Shown here: one piece after another, positions 37,901-51,400 of the stretch
Position numbering within the stretch: the stretch's first letter is position 1
Layout: the number at the start of each line of letters is the position of its first letter
Assembly (NCBI GenBank): GCA_948099385.1
Contig: CANUEZ040000193.1
Coordinates: 5,840,501 to 5,904,500, forward strand
Origin: Fasciola hepatica
Taxonomy: Eukaryota > Platyhelminthes > Trematoda > Plagiorchiida > Fasciolidae
Direction of reading: 5' to 3'
Length of the DNA: 64,000 nucleotides
Translations under genes and position numbers: made by a program
The notes under the pieces: generated by a model
What the model was told of the DNA's origin: nothing
What the model saw: the letters and a program-made list of their open reading frames with translations, nothing else
The model's database searches: none

Positions 37901-38400
37901 ACCCAGTCTCATCCAAGCAAATGCTTCCCACCATATCAGGTATTCTTCACAGTAAAACGGCAACCGGTCCACGTTTTCAACCGTGCATCGCCGTATTTTG
38001 ATATTTATATCACGCAAATACTCGCGCTTAGTTTGGGATTGTTCAATTGGATATTGATTGGTTGACTGTCCTTTTCGACTTCACGTTTCACGCGCAAACC
38101 TCAGGTCATCCAACCAACGTGAACTCGGAAGAACCAGATTCGAGTTTCGTTGTTGTTAGAGCTGATCAGTGATGCATATCCTCATCCACACTCACGGTTT
38201 GAACACGAGCACTTCCATCTCGAAGACGTGTTTATTTCCACTATGCCTTGCCAGACGCGTAAGAGATGATCCGAATCACCAAATTTAGCTTGTTCAGATG
38301 TCGACCTCTATGACAGCCAGAAATGCTCGACAACTTCAAATGGAGACCCCGTTCCAGACCTAGTTTAATCCAAGCGAATGCTTCTCACAATATCATATCA
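34909..38400 (+). repeat. Satellite array 1, 457-bp monomer, about 7.6 units
   Basis: The anchor GCTGATCAG recurs at 34965, 35422, 35879, 36335, 36792, 37248, 37704 and 38161, giving spacings of 457, 457, 456, 457, 456, 456 and 457. Two monomer classes alternate. The class at 35422, 36335 and 37704 has ATATTTATATCACGCAAATACTCG, here shown only in part as TCACGCAAATACTCG. The others carry the CCTTGCTAGACGCGTAAGAG variant or relatives. Frames of up to 117 codons recur because the monomers do, not because of coding. It is bounded on the left by family R copy B and on the right by copy C. Confidence 0.95.
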
Positions 38401-38411
38401 TCTCCACAGAA

Positions 38412-41265
38412 ACAAGCGCGACAGAGCTATTTGTCTCCTCCATGACCGAATCTCCGTTATTTAAAAGCTAAAATAAGGTTTGCTTAGGTTCCGAAATCCT
38501 GTTACGTTGTGAAGGTCAGTTGATCATTCAGAAATATTTCCGTTCAAATGTAATATGACGTATCCGCAGCGAACACTGAGAAAATGGATCAATTAAAAGA
38601 TCTGTCTACAAGGACACCATCTACACTTCATGATAGTCGTTCCAGAGAAGTACAAGATAAGCACAGTGCAAACGCTGTTTCTCGGGCTAGAGTAGATTTG
38701 GACGACAGAGCCACTGGAGGGAGAAATCAATCGAATTATTAAAACACTGATGTCAACTGCGTATCCAGCATAATTCCTGGCAATTTATTATCAAACCAAG
38801 CTGATAAAGAATAGTCTTCCACTGTGCGTGGATGTGAAATCAGAAATAGCTCATAAATGAGAAGTTATGATCAATCAAATCAGCAAACATCCAGCGAATC
38901 CACTATACTGCCGAACCGGTAATTATGTTCACGTTATTCCCCGGTCAAACGTCATACAAGGGTTCAACACATTCAAATGTCGCTTGAGAAAGAAACTCAA
39001 CACGATTGCGTCATCGATCGATGAAAGATCACTGACTGCCACGAATTGTTTGGAGACAAAGCAATATGTCACTGCCAGTCAGACAGTCGTAGCGATTTCC
39101 CTACTGGAAAAACGAGACAAACATTTCTTTAATGAACAACGCGACACCATCACGTGATCCACCGAAGTATATGAAGCAATAAATTTGATTCAATCAGGAT
39201 GAATACTCATTTCCCTGTCGCAACAAATCTCGCATGAACAAGGTTATGTATGCTCACGCAGCGCAAGTAAAGATCAGCGTTTTGACTGCTGTCATTATAT
39301 TCACTGATATTTGAGTTTTTCTATCCGTTTGACGCGAGCATCGTAATTGATTGGTAAATGTGGTAAAGGTGATGTGATTGTGGTGATGCTTCATGCGACA
39401 GACGCGCCCAGAAAGCTGCCCAACCGGAGAAGACAGGCAAGTTACAAAACAATTCTGCTACGTTTATGGAATGCGAGTAATGATCGTCAAACGTTTTTCC
39501 CAATTTATAGTTTGAAAAGGTGAGCTTTTAGTGAGATATTTGCACATGTTTACTATTTTCTTGGTATGACAGGGTAAAAGATAAATTAGAGGAACGTTGT
39601 TCATATGTGAAACTGAACTTGAAGTTATGGTTACCAGTGTTGTGCTGACCTGTTTGTTTTGGTTTATGGTAATATTTGAACAATATTTTCCTGCAACTAG
39701 TGAATATTCATCTGATTTGGCAAATACGGTTGAGTGAGGATACTTGATTAGGACATCAGAACACTCGATATCAAAACAACTAGTTGTCAGTGTTTCACCT
39801 GTGATAAAATATTAAACGTTTTTACAGACTTTGTACACTGGGTGCTAGAAAAGCAGAAAGATAGTCGATAATCTCGACAACTGCAATTGACAAATTCGTG
39901 TCCATACAGTAGAGGTGTTATCAGTGTTACGACAGATATTGTGTTGTTAACTATCAGATGCGTGCGGTTAGTGATTACGTCATACTATTTTGTGTGTTGC
40001 TTCTGAGTACATAATGTGATGTTGTTTCGTGCGGATCGAGACTCAATCGGCGGTTACCGAAATCTGGCCTTTGGCATTTCTTGTTGCTCTTACTTTGACA
40101 GTTTATATGGGCAAATGGGCTCCACTGGTACTGATCGAATGATCCGATTCCATCGAAGTGATGGTAATTGTCGTTTGTCAGCTCTTCACTTGTATTTTGT
40201 CTAACCGACTTGGGTGATACGCCTTTATGTGTCAAGACGGTCTTCCTGTTGTTCGACATACGTCACCTGCCCCACACTGAGAGCTGGAAATGTACGGATA
40301 TTCTGCGTTTCATTCGTAAAATAAGCAATAGTCGAGAGATCAACAAAACATGGATTCCGGCCGCGTAATAACACCTTTCTGACTTGGAATATGGATAACG
40401 GGCAATTGAGATCGACTATTTACCAAATCTGCTGCACTGCTACTTCTAAATTTATTTCATGGGTAGACAGATCGCTTTTCGACTGCTTGATGACAAGGTG
40501 TGCTGTCGTAATTCTTCGTAACATTTTTGATGAAGCACCCGGAGTGTATATTCGGAATAAGAAATGATTTCACCCTTCTACGTTTTCTTTATAGAACATA
40601 CCTTAATTACACTAGTGATCAATCACTATAGAAGTTGCCTATTCTGTCTCAATAATACGAATCTGTAGTAGCGTGTGCATGGATTTGATGGAATTTCCTT
40701 ATGAATAAGTGAACATCCTAGTAAGCTATCGGACTGATGTGAATGTAATGCGTCCGAGAAAAGCAAACCATATGTGGATTCTATTTCCAACGTGATTTTA
40801 TACCTTTACAGGCCTAATTGAATTCACTTCTCTACCATTGCGTGTCTTTCGAAGAAACTATCAAAAATATAAGGACATTAGATAGAAGAATGGGAAAACT
40901 TAGTAGATTGATAGGAGGTAAACCAAAGAACCCTTCTGCTTATGTACAAACAACATCCAGTTTCAATTTCACGGAGACTGATCGCATCATAAAAAAGAAG
41001 TTTAAATTCTATCCTTCCTAAGACCTAAATTAGGAGATATTTGTATGGCTTAGTTAGAGAACGGTATTATCTCTGAACAACTCAAGCAGCTGCAAATGTA
41101 AGGGCGTATTGTGTGCTAGGCTCATCATCAACATGAGCAACATAAACGTAAGGAATTTGGTCGGGTCAACTTTGTGATCTGATTCAATTAGGTATTTCGC
41201 AATTGAAAGAGGCCGAAGCACTGACAACATCCTCTATGGGCGCATTCCGCGGTGTCATCGATTTG
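38412..41265 (-). repeat. Interspersed repeat family R, copy C; left arm of a large inverted repeat
   Basis: This is a near-identical reverse complement of 49087-51940. From 38867 to 41021 each position sums with its partner to 90352, so no net indel occurs over more than 2.1 kb. Translated frames in this part (for example 39321-39503 and 50849-51031) are identical. It starts, in element orientation, inside the PLE endonuclease remnant (41265) and is cut at about 38412 by the junction with the satellite. Confidence 0.92.
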
Positions 41266-43170
41266 ATTTTTCAATGGAGACTTGCTAGGTATATTAGAAA
41301 GCACACATTTCTTGCATCTTTGGTAAAATAAACGCTCGACTGTGAGTGTCCGGAAGCTGCGGTAGGCCCATTTCGGTTTCAAAGAACCGTAGCACTGGTA
41401 ATGAGATACGGTGGACACTGGCTTACTCTACTTCATACGAGTAAGTTGAAAATAAGCAACAATAATTTTGATATAGGTTACACACTGGGTGTGACTATCT
41501 GGGCCCATAGTAATAGTACAAACTGAGGTGAACTGCATTTCAAATTTGCACTTAGTTTAAATCACTGGCTAGCGGGATCAAATGGAATGGGAGGTCTTTT
41601 GATTGTGTGATTTCGATGCAATATGACCGAGAGTGGTCTTGCAGTATGACCTTCACAATGAGAATCAAATACTGTCAGTTTGTGTGTGGTGAAGGGGTAA
41701 AAAACACTGATACATTGTTTTGTTTACGTTGAAGGGGAGCAATATAGTGAGAAGGCTGTTAACAGTCATACTGGAGTTCGAATAATGCGTTTTTTCGGTC
41801 CTGTTGTTGCACTCATTGAGTCTTCGTACTCAAGAAGATCGAACACAAGCATTCACTTACGGAAGACACTGATCCTTGCATACTACTACTGAATCAAAAT
41901 ACTCTAACTAACTGGTTTGTTCTTGTATGGCGTGTTAGACTTTCTGGGCGAGGTTCAAGCGACCCTGCCACTCAATGGTTAGATACGTTAAGAGATATGA
42001 CTAGATGCCGCGATTAGTGGGGCTCTTGCATCCACAAAATTTCTCCATCGACTTTATTCCATTATTTTTGTTCTCTTCCTAATCAGTTCACATTATTTTC
42101 TCCTGCTTTGTTCTTTCTTGAGGTGACGGGTGGTGATCAAACGATCATCATAAAAAGGCTCCAAAAGCAGAGACTGGAATTTGAAAGAAAACGGTTTTGT
42201 AAAATGTTGGGAGCATGATTTTTGGAAATAGCCACACTGAGGCCGGCTTTCTCCGGGTTGTCTGGGTATATTAAAGTCATCTGGGGCAACGGCAATCAGT
42301 GATCAGTAGTGGTGATAATGAAACAAGCTGGGAGAAACAAACTAAAATTTAGACATTGACTATTGGACCAGGTTAGATCAGTGTTGAATTTCATGCTGTA
42401 CGAAACTAATTTCGTCTAAAATGTTACCATATTCACCAGTTGTTGATATTTCGCGCTGCGCGGAATCGTGTGTGCGGAATGTTTGTACTGATTATGTACA
42501 ATTTATCCGTAGAAACTAGTACACTCTTGTGTTATGGATGTTTTTGATTTACCTCGTTCATGGTGCTCCCTGATTGGTCAGAGAGTGACTTTTGATTGGC
42601 ACACTGTAAATCGAGCAATGTGACCGGTGCAAGCGACTTTATAAACCACCGAATATTTACCAATGTCGAGATTACTTTGTTGCGCACTGTAACAATATAC
42701 TGACTGCTTTTCACGAAGAACTGACGTTTGACATCATCGAGATTTGCACTTCAACTTTAGCTACTGAAAATGGTTGCAGCAGCCAGGTTTTGACATATTC
42801 TATTATCAGACAAGAAAAATCGCGTTTTATGGTCTGCTTGATAACAAGGGTGCTCTGGTGAAACAAAGAAAGGTCCTACGGCCTTGTAGACTTCGGGTTA
42901 TGAAATTTTGGATATAGTTCATGCGTGCTGTTGATTGTGGTGGAAGCGGTATATGTCCCATGGTCACAAAGGCCCACTCAACAATCAAGGATAACCGGCA
43001 AACAGACCCTGGGAATTGAGAGGAGCGCCACACAAGTTCTAAATAGGTCAGGTCCGGTATCGAGTAGGGCGATAGTGTAAATACTGTCTAGAAGCGGCTT
43101 TCTCGTTACTTAGCTGACTGATGATTGTGAAATCTTTGCTCTGCGATAACTGGAGTTTGTGGGTTCATCG
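41265..43170. other. Spacer sequence, mostly unassigned
   Basis: This is the left part of the spacer between the inverted arms. No protein motif was found in 41265-42830. The words CCCATGGTCACAAAGGCCCACTC near 42960 resemble 28290 (CCCATGGCTATAAAAGCCCACTG) and may belong to a decayed LTR or leader upstream of the BEL/Pao relic, written here only to show the similarity of positions. Confidence 0.35.
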
Positions 43171-46100
43171 TGTGGTATGATGGTCGGCTGAGGAACCTAT
43201 CGACCTGCTCTGCTCATCACTATTTTCTTTTGTGCTCAGGTATAAGATGGCCGGCTGCGCTGCACAGGAATGACTCTCCTTTGCAGCGCCTGTCCGATGC
43301 GTTGCGAATGAGGCGGAATAGCTTGTTGGAGTCACTAATCCCTACTGCAGTCTCCACAGTTTCAGAATGTTTGATCCATTACCGCTTTCAATCGAGCATA
43401 ACGGAGAGCGAAGCTCCCCGTTGCAGTATTCAGTTATCGCCTGTTCCTGATATCTGGGCTTCGTTTGTTTAGCTGACAACTGAAATGGCTTCCCAGAGAT
43501 CCAGCCTAGTAACCATCGTGACCTAGGACGTCTCGCGTTGACTCATCCGAAGGACTTGTGAGCGCCATCCAGTTTCGAGCGATGGACAGAATGTCACATT
43601 TCTTGATCTCATTGAATATCTCTCAGAGATTGGCGTCCAATACATCATCGCAATCACTGTCGAGATTATGTGGAAGCGCCCGAGACGTGTAAAAGAAAGT
43701 CTTGGGGAAATCGGCTCCCAGGCGATCACTGTACTGTTGGATTTACCGCTAGTATGGAAAGTGACATCGTGGCTCTCAAATTGTTCTGCTTTGTCGCTAC
43801 GATAATGCTAGCAAGCTGTCTTCTGTCCTGCAATGGTTATGCACCGAGTGCCAAACGGAGGTATGCAGATTTCTGAGGATCAAGCCATGTAGATGTTTTA
43901 GTTCTTGTTCTACAGCGTCCACATTGTGAGGCCGCCAACGTATGGTAGAGTCCTTACATTACAACAAGATGCACAAGCCTGTTTCCGACAGATCAGTATT
44001 CCAGTTTGTTGTCTTGACACCTCAACCACTGGAGCACGAGAAGCGTCACTTGCCGGACAAGCCTCGGCGTGATCAGATTGCATGTTTTCAAAATTATTCA
44101 TTGAGGTTCTCGGGAGACTTGTGCGTGGCGGTGTTTCCAGCACTGTTCAGGGATGTTGTATTACTCGATTGCCCAGTCTTTAGTGGAAAGTGAAATAACG
44201 GTGACTAATCCAGCCTTTATTCAGATGATCTCATTTCAGCCTTTGCACATCAAAATGCAACCCAGAGTGCAGCAGAGTTGTTCCATATTAGCCGGTGGCC
44301 TGTTGTGAGGCTAATTTGCGGTTTGCCCGGGTGTGGCTACTCATGCGTGCTTCAGATTTTGGGGCCACAGGAGAGATGGGTACCTGATGGAGACCAATGA
44401 AATGGAGGATGCCCTAAGAGACACGACAGTCTACCACCACACAGACGATACTTCCCACTCTTTATCTAGTATTCGTTTTGAAGCAATTTATTCCCAAACA
44501 CCACGAAAACTGAAGGTGAATAATCTTACTCATGACCATCAGCTCAAAAGCTGTCCATCAATGACCAGCCGGTAGAGTGCGTCCCATCATTCACGTATTG
44601 AGACTCTACACTGCTTCTGATCGATCAGCTGTGATATGTGATGTATTCGTGAAGCCGCCTCAACGTCTAGTAAGAGATACTTGCGTGTAAGTAAAGTAAA
44701 GAAAGGAATAAGTGTATCGATGGTTTACCGTGGCGTAATGATAGAAATGAGCTTCCTTTTAATCACCCAGTTGTAGACCATCGTTTGTCGTTTCTCAAGA
44801 TATGTCTGGACTGGAATTTGGAACTACTCTCAGAGTACAGTCATGTTATTCGCGTTCATGATTGAAAAGGATAAATGACATATATAGTTTCAAAAGAAGA
44901 TGCCCAAGAAAACGTGTGTTCCGGACACTCCATAACGTCTTAAGTTCGATTAGGCCCGGGAGGGTCCGAGTGGTATTCGATTGTGCGGCTGTTCGTGAGA
45001 GCATTTCCGTCAACGAAGTCCCAACACAAGTACCTGATCCAACCGATCATTTGTTAGGAGTATCCGTCAGGTTCCGTTGATATGTCGTTGCGCCTTTTGC
45101 TGGAATTGAATAGATATTCCAGCAAATTATGTTTCCAAAGTGTTCCAGGTGATCTGTAGGCTTCCTTCACTGGTAAGATTACGATCTGAGAAGTGGTGCG
45201 CATGTTTACGTAAAGAATGCTTATCCGTTAGGCGCTAGTTATTCACCGATTTGTGCCAAACTGTCCTTAAGTATAGCTGCCGAGGACAGCAACATTGACT
45301 TTTATTCATTAGTATTATATGCGATGACTATCAACTTTTGTCTGGACGGTTGTTTGTTGTCATTGTAGTATGAGGATTTATTGCGATAATTCATACGGAT
45401 AGGCAACACTCAACTGAACGGGTATCGTAAAGACCTGGACTACGAGCACAATTGTTAACCGAAAAAAAAATCGAGTACGTACTTCAAATTTTATCAGCAG
45501 ACTATCGTGGGCCATAAAGCATTAGGTTTCAAGTGGTATATTCAGTGTGACTGTTGTTTGGTTTTAATTCATTTATCCGAGGTTCCGATAACGACTAGAG
45601 ATTTACTAGGAATGTTTGCTTCATTGTTTGATCCATTATCGTTTGTAGTGCCCATTTTATTGCCTTATTAAAGGAAATTTCATGATGTTTGTCACCAGAA
45701 TCTAGATTAGGTCACTGAAAGAACAAAGATTGTCAAAATGTCTGTTCTTTTAGGAGAGCAGTCAGTTCAATAACAGTATGCAACAGAGAAATCTAGAATA
45801 TTTTTACCTATTTGATGGTTTCATAAAGCCTCAGATTGCTCGATTCATGATGATCCAAACAACTACTGTCAGGCTGGGGCCGTTGTCTTTGTTCGAAGTG
45901 CCAGAAGACACGGGAACTGTAGTCGAGTTGATTCAGACGTACAGTTTCGAAGAAATTAGATTAGTGGAAATAAATCCCGATAAATGCGCAAAAACTCTCA
46001 ACGTGAAAATGTTAGAACCAAGGCTGCTCGACGGTAAACGATGTCTTTGTGCTAGAGCAGCTCTGCATTGCAGTTTACCTAATAATAGGTTGGTGGTTCT

Positions 46101-47170
46101 ACCAGCTCGCCCACAATTCACTTACTTTTTGGAGAAACACTACCACCAGATTCCAGGATATATAGGCACGGGTCATGTTTGAACTCGCATCAAGAAAGAC
46201 TTCTGAATTTTAAAAGCCATTTCAACCGTGAGACGCGTCCTTAGTAAGTGCTCAATTTGCCCAACCCATAGATCCAGTAATGGCACTCCTGCCTGATTGC
46301 CTATGGAAAGAAGGGAACTACGTCTTTGAGGAATGCGGTGTCAAATATTTCGGACCGTTTTGTATCAAGGTAGATTTAATTGAGCACAACAGATATGGGT
46401 GTCGAGCAATACACTCGGAAATCGCATATAATGTGACTGCGAGTATATTTCTAATGGCAATGATACGGTTTATAACCAGGAGCATTATAACTAAGGTGAT
46501 GTAAAGTAATGGTGGGTCTGACGTTGAGGAAGCAGAATGTGCATTGAAAACTGCGTCGTTTGCTGTGATAATCGTGAAATTATTCAATAGGGTACGTTAC
46601 GCTATGAAATTGATTGACACATTCAGCCACGAGGTGCAAGCTATGTGGAGGCTAGACTGATATTGTCGGCAGTCAGTTCACATCAACCACTGATTGGCGA
46701 GGAAATATCGACACACATGTTGGAGTTCGGACGTATCATCAATGATAGATGTTTAGTCTCCGTGTGTCGAGACCCAGGGCACCCACACGCGCTTTGACTT
46801 AGCGATTTATAATTGCTTCCCTCACCACATCCCCTTGTGCAGGGAAGACCAAGCCAGTAGTAACTTGAACCAAATTTGACGTCAAGCAGAGCATCTAGAT
46901 GCGATGCTTAGGATATATTGGAGTCATGAATATCTCTCTACATAAAGGGCTTAAAGACGAATCGGACCTATAAGGGACAGGAAAGAGACGTGAGTCCGAT
47001 TACTGATGGAAGTGCAGCATGCAGCATATGGCACGAAATAATCACAACTTAAATGTTTTCGGCTGAAGATGAGTATGTTCGCCAGATCTATTGTGGGAAC
47101 CGTATCATATATTGACGGTGAGGATATAGAATAATTCTGTTTCTTGAGAAGTACATGGGAACTGAAGGAA
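43170..47170 (+). pseudogene. Old BEL/Pao pol relic
   Basis: Eroded blocks occur in correct BEL/Pao order on the plus strand in shifting frames. They are GLPWRNDRNELPF (about 44720), GRVRVVFDCAAV (about 44960) and FCLDGCLLSL (about 45330) in place of FYVDDCLLSL, so the catalytic aspartate pair is lost. LFDPLSFVVPILL follows (about 45625). The integrase zinc site is KHYHQIPGY ... SKCSIC (46135-46260), followed by VKYFGPF (46340) and RAIHSEIAY (46405). The last block, LCREDQASSNLNQI (about 46835), matches the region before the BEL C-terminal domain. The 43170-44700 part may be gag and protease, but I can point only to weak similarity. It is clearly much older than the element at 2991-8508 and only distantly related to it. 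Confidence 0.78.
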
Positions 47171-47276
47171 AATATAAGTAACGTGATGCAAACATTTTGT
47201 TTTTTCTCGTCGACCGCCTACCTTAAACATTTCGGTTTATGTACCGCACAACGATGAAATGATACAATTAATTGGG

Positions 47277-47920
47277 TTAGATTGAAAGCTGCAACAGGGA
47301 GCTCGATAGGGGGAGATCGGGGTCCTTTCGGTTAGTGCCATAACAAACAAACACTTGTGTCAACCATTTGTTGTGCACAAATCGCTGACGGATGCATTTA
47401 GATGGGCATCGCTTCGATGAATGCTCACAGCTCCAAATTGCGATTACGCAACACAATTTTAGGGGATTAGGTCGGGTCAGCTTTGTGACCTGATGCAAAT
47501 AAACGTTGCACACCACAAGAATCCGAAGATGTGACGTTTTAGTTGCATGTGCTCGTTAGTCTTTTCGACTGTGCACGGACCAGTCCTTCACCGTGATGCC
47601 TCGCATAAAGCCGACATGGCAACCAGAGTATTGTTTCCCTCGACCCAAAAGGATGTAGAACACGATTCATAGGGAGGAATTGATCAGGATGAATTTCAAG
47701 AGTGTGCGTGTAGCATGCACGTGCAACTGTCAAATTGCTACCGTGCACCATAGCGAGGATTCGTATAAACAATAATATGTTAAGCAAATAAACGAAGCTT
47801 ATTTCTGTTACAAGATTTCCGCTTGCTTTCTTCGGTTTTCGATGTTTCTCGAGAAACGTATCGGGGAAGCAATTGGTCAGCAACGTTCTTTCTATAAACT
47901 CCCATTCATTTTGCATTTAA
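47277..47920 (-). pseudogene. PLE fragment, polymerase-endonuclease linker to endonuclease tail
   Basis: The minus frame from 47916 contains FPDTFLEKHRKPKKAS, which resembles the region just after the PLE polymerase. Further on it contains sequence homologous to the start of family R (TTGACAGTTGCACG near 47730; GGTCCGTGCACAG near 47575). The endonuclease part is degraded (SGHKADP-like near 47490). It is a diverged, inverted relative of the start of copy D, 0.5 kb away. Confidence 0.6.
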
Positions 47921-48450
47921 TCATTGATACAGATTTCCCACGCTTTGCTGAGAGGGATTCATACCAAACCATGATTGTAGGTCTTCGGTGCAAAACTGGA
48001 GAATTGCAAATGGCGTCCTTCCCAAGTTACTTTGAGAGGGATACTGCGTGGCTATATTTCATCCAAACATCTGATTATGATAACATCTAAAGGGGGTAGG
48101 CTATTGACCAGTTCTTCTTTAGGGGTAATAGATGGATTAGTTAGAATAGAACAAATGGTGTCCTTCCAACCAGATAAGGAATCAGTCAGTTTAGTTACAA
48201 AGAAGAAGGAAAACATGTACGAAAGATATAAGACATACCTTCCGACATCATGAAGAAGATATGCACACATGAAATATGGAAGACATATCTTTAGACAAAA
48301 TATTCCAAACGGGACACTACATTGGATAACAACATCTTGACAGAGAAACAAATGATATCAAGACATCTTCAAATTCTGAACTTACATGGAATCTTATCCG
48401 GAAACATAATAAACAACTGCAACCAATTGGGAAACAGGCGCCTTATTTGA
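47920..48450. other. No feature recognised
   Basis: A short AT-rich stretch between the PLE fragment and family R copy D. The overlapping frames at 47842-48351 show no family resemblance. Confidence 0.4.
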
Positions 48451-51400
48451 CAGGATAACCAGAAGCTCAAAAGTCTTGAGTTTTTTTAGCCTATATTATG
48501 CTTGTAAAATCGGCATATCGCGAAACTGACTTGCTATCAAGCACGGTAGTCATTTGACCGTTGCACGTTTACGCCTCAATCACGATCCCGCAATGCACGC
48601 TAACTATTTCCTCCTTATTAACCGTGTTCTCCATCTCATGAGTCGCGGGAAGCGATCATCGCGTTGTCGCGTCGTTTTCCTGCGAAGCATTAAAGAGACG
48701 GACGGGTGGTCCGTGCATGGTCGAAATAATTGATGAACACGTGCACCTAATCAGAAAGCGTTGTAAGTTTCATCCGACGGTACACATCAAATACAGTGAA
48801 CAAGAAGCAAGTTTCAATTGTTTCACATTTCGGAGGAAACAGCCTTTTTATGAAAAATATATGTATACCTTAGGTCAACCATGAGACACTCGTACACTGT
48901 GGTGCAACTACTTCAGTGACTGATTCCCAACAGGTCAGGATTCAAAAGTCATTCAGACAGTCTTGCCAATCTCGAAGTCTCACATGTTTCCTATCAGTTT
49001 AATTACAGCTACGGTGACGCATCCACAGGGAGAACGGATAGCTGCTTGGCTCAACCAGCGTCGGAGAACATAAACAAATGGTTCGAAAAATCGATGACAC
49101 CGCGCGATGCGGCCAAAGAGGATGTTGTCAGTGCTTCGGCCTCTTTCAATTGCGAAATACCTAATTGAATCAGATCACAAAGTTGACCCGACCAAATTCC
49201 TTACGTTTATGTTGCTCATGTTGATGATGAGCCTAGCGCACAATACGCCCTTACATTTGCAGCTGCTTGAGTTGTTCAGAGATAATACCGTTCTCTAACT
49301 AAGCCATACAAATATCTCCTAATTTAGGTCTTAGGAAGGATAGAATTTAAACTTCTTTTTTATGATGCGATCAGTCTCCGTGAAATTGAAACTGGATGTT
49401 GTTTGTACATAAGCAGAAGGGTTCTTTGGTTTACCTCCTATCAATCTACTGGGTTTTCCCATTTTTCTATCTAATGTCCTTATATTTTTGATAGTTTCTT
49501 CGAAAGACACGCACTGGTAGAGAAGTGAATTCAATTAGGCCTGTAAAGGTATAAAATCACGTTGGAAATAGAATCCACATATGGTTTGCTTTTCTCGGAC
49601 GCATTACATTCACATCAGTCCGATAGCTTACTAGGATGTTCACTTATTCATAAGGAAATTCCATCAAATCCATGCACACGCTACTACAGATTCGTATTAT
49701 TGAGACAGAATAGGCAACTTCTATAGTGATTGATCACTAGTGTAATTAAGGTATGTTCTATAAAGAAAACATAGAAGGGTGAAATCATTTCTTATTCCGA
49801 ATATACACTCCGGGTGCTTCATCAAAAATGTTACGAAGAATTACGACAGCACACCTTGTCATCAAGCAGTCGAAAAGCGATCTGTCTACCCATGAAATAA
49901 ATTTAGAAGTAGCAGTGCAGCAGATTTGGTAAATAGTCGATCTCAATTGCCCGTTATCCATATTCCAAGTCAGAAAGGTGTTATTACGCGGCCGGAATCC
50001 ATGTTTTGTTGATCTCTCGACTATTGCTTATTTTACGAATGAAACGCAGAATATCCGTACATTTCCAGCTCTCAGTGTGGGGCAGGTGACGTATGTCGAA
50101 CAACAGGAAGACCGTCTTGACACATAAAGGCGTATCACCCAAGTCGGTTAGACAAAATACAAGTGAAGAGCTGACAAACGACAATTACCATCACTTCGAT
50201 GGAATCGGATCATTCGATCAGTACCAGTGGAGCCCATTTGCCCATATAAACTGTCAAAGTAAGAGCAACAAGAAATGCCAAAGGCCAGATTTCGGTAACC
50301 GCCGATTGAGTCTCAATCCGCACGAAACAACATCACATTATGTACTCAGAAGCAACACACAAAATAGTATGACGTAATCACTAACCGCACGCATCTGATA
50401 GTTATCAACACAATATCTGTCGTAACACTGATAACACCTCTACTGTATGGACACGAATTTGTCAATTGCAGTTGTCGAGATTATCGACTATCTTTCTGCT
50501 TTTCTAGCACCCAGTGTACAAAGTCTGTAAAAACGTTTAATATTTTATCACAGGTGAAACACTGACAACTAGTTGTTTTGATATCGAGTGTTCTGATGTC
50601 CTAATCAAGTATCCTCACTCAACCGTATTTGCCAAATCAGATGAATATTCACTAGTTGCAGGAAAATATTGTTCAAATATTACCATAAACCAAAACAAAC
50701 AGGTCAGTACAACACTGGTAACCATAACTTCAAGTTCAGTTTCACATATGAACAACGTTCCTCTAATTTATCTTTTACCCTGTCATACAAAGAAAATAGT
50801 AAACATGTGCAAATATCTCACTAAAAGCTCACCTTTTCAAACTATAAATTGGGAAAAACGTTTGACGATCATTACTCGCATTCCATAAACGTAGCAGAAT
50901 TGTTTTGTAACTTGCCTGTCTTCTCCGGTTGGGCAGCTTTCTGGGCGCGTCTGTCGCATGAAGCATCACCACAATCACATCACCTTTACCACATTTACCA
51001 ATCAATTACGATGCTCGCGTCAAACGGATAGAAAAACTCAAATATCAGTGAATATAATGACAGCAGTCAAAACGCTGATCTTTACTTGCGCTGCGTGAGC
51101 ATACATAACCTTGTTCATGCGAGATTTGTTGCGACAGGGAAATGAGTATTCATCCTGATTGAATCAAATTTATTGCTTCATATACTTCGGTGGATCACGT
51201 GATGGTGTCGCGTTGTTCATTAAAGAAATGTTTGTCTCGTTTTTCCAGTAGGGAAATCGCTACGACTGTCTGACTGGCAGTGACATATTGCTTTGTCTCC
51301 AAACAATTCGTGGCAGTCAGTGATCTTTCATCGATCGATGACGCAATCGTGTTGAGTTTCTTTCTCAAGCGACATTTGAATGTGTTGAACCCTTGTATGA

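Noticed and set aside
35430..38065. Frames of up to 117 codons repeating through the satellite
   Set aside because: They recur with the 457-bp period on both strands and differ by monomer class. They have no protein-family resemblance.
34909..38400. CRISPR-like array because of regular spacing
   Set aside because: The whole 457-bp unit repeats, not short repeats with unique spacers, and the DNA is eukaryotic.
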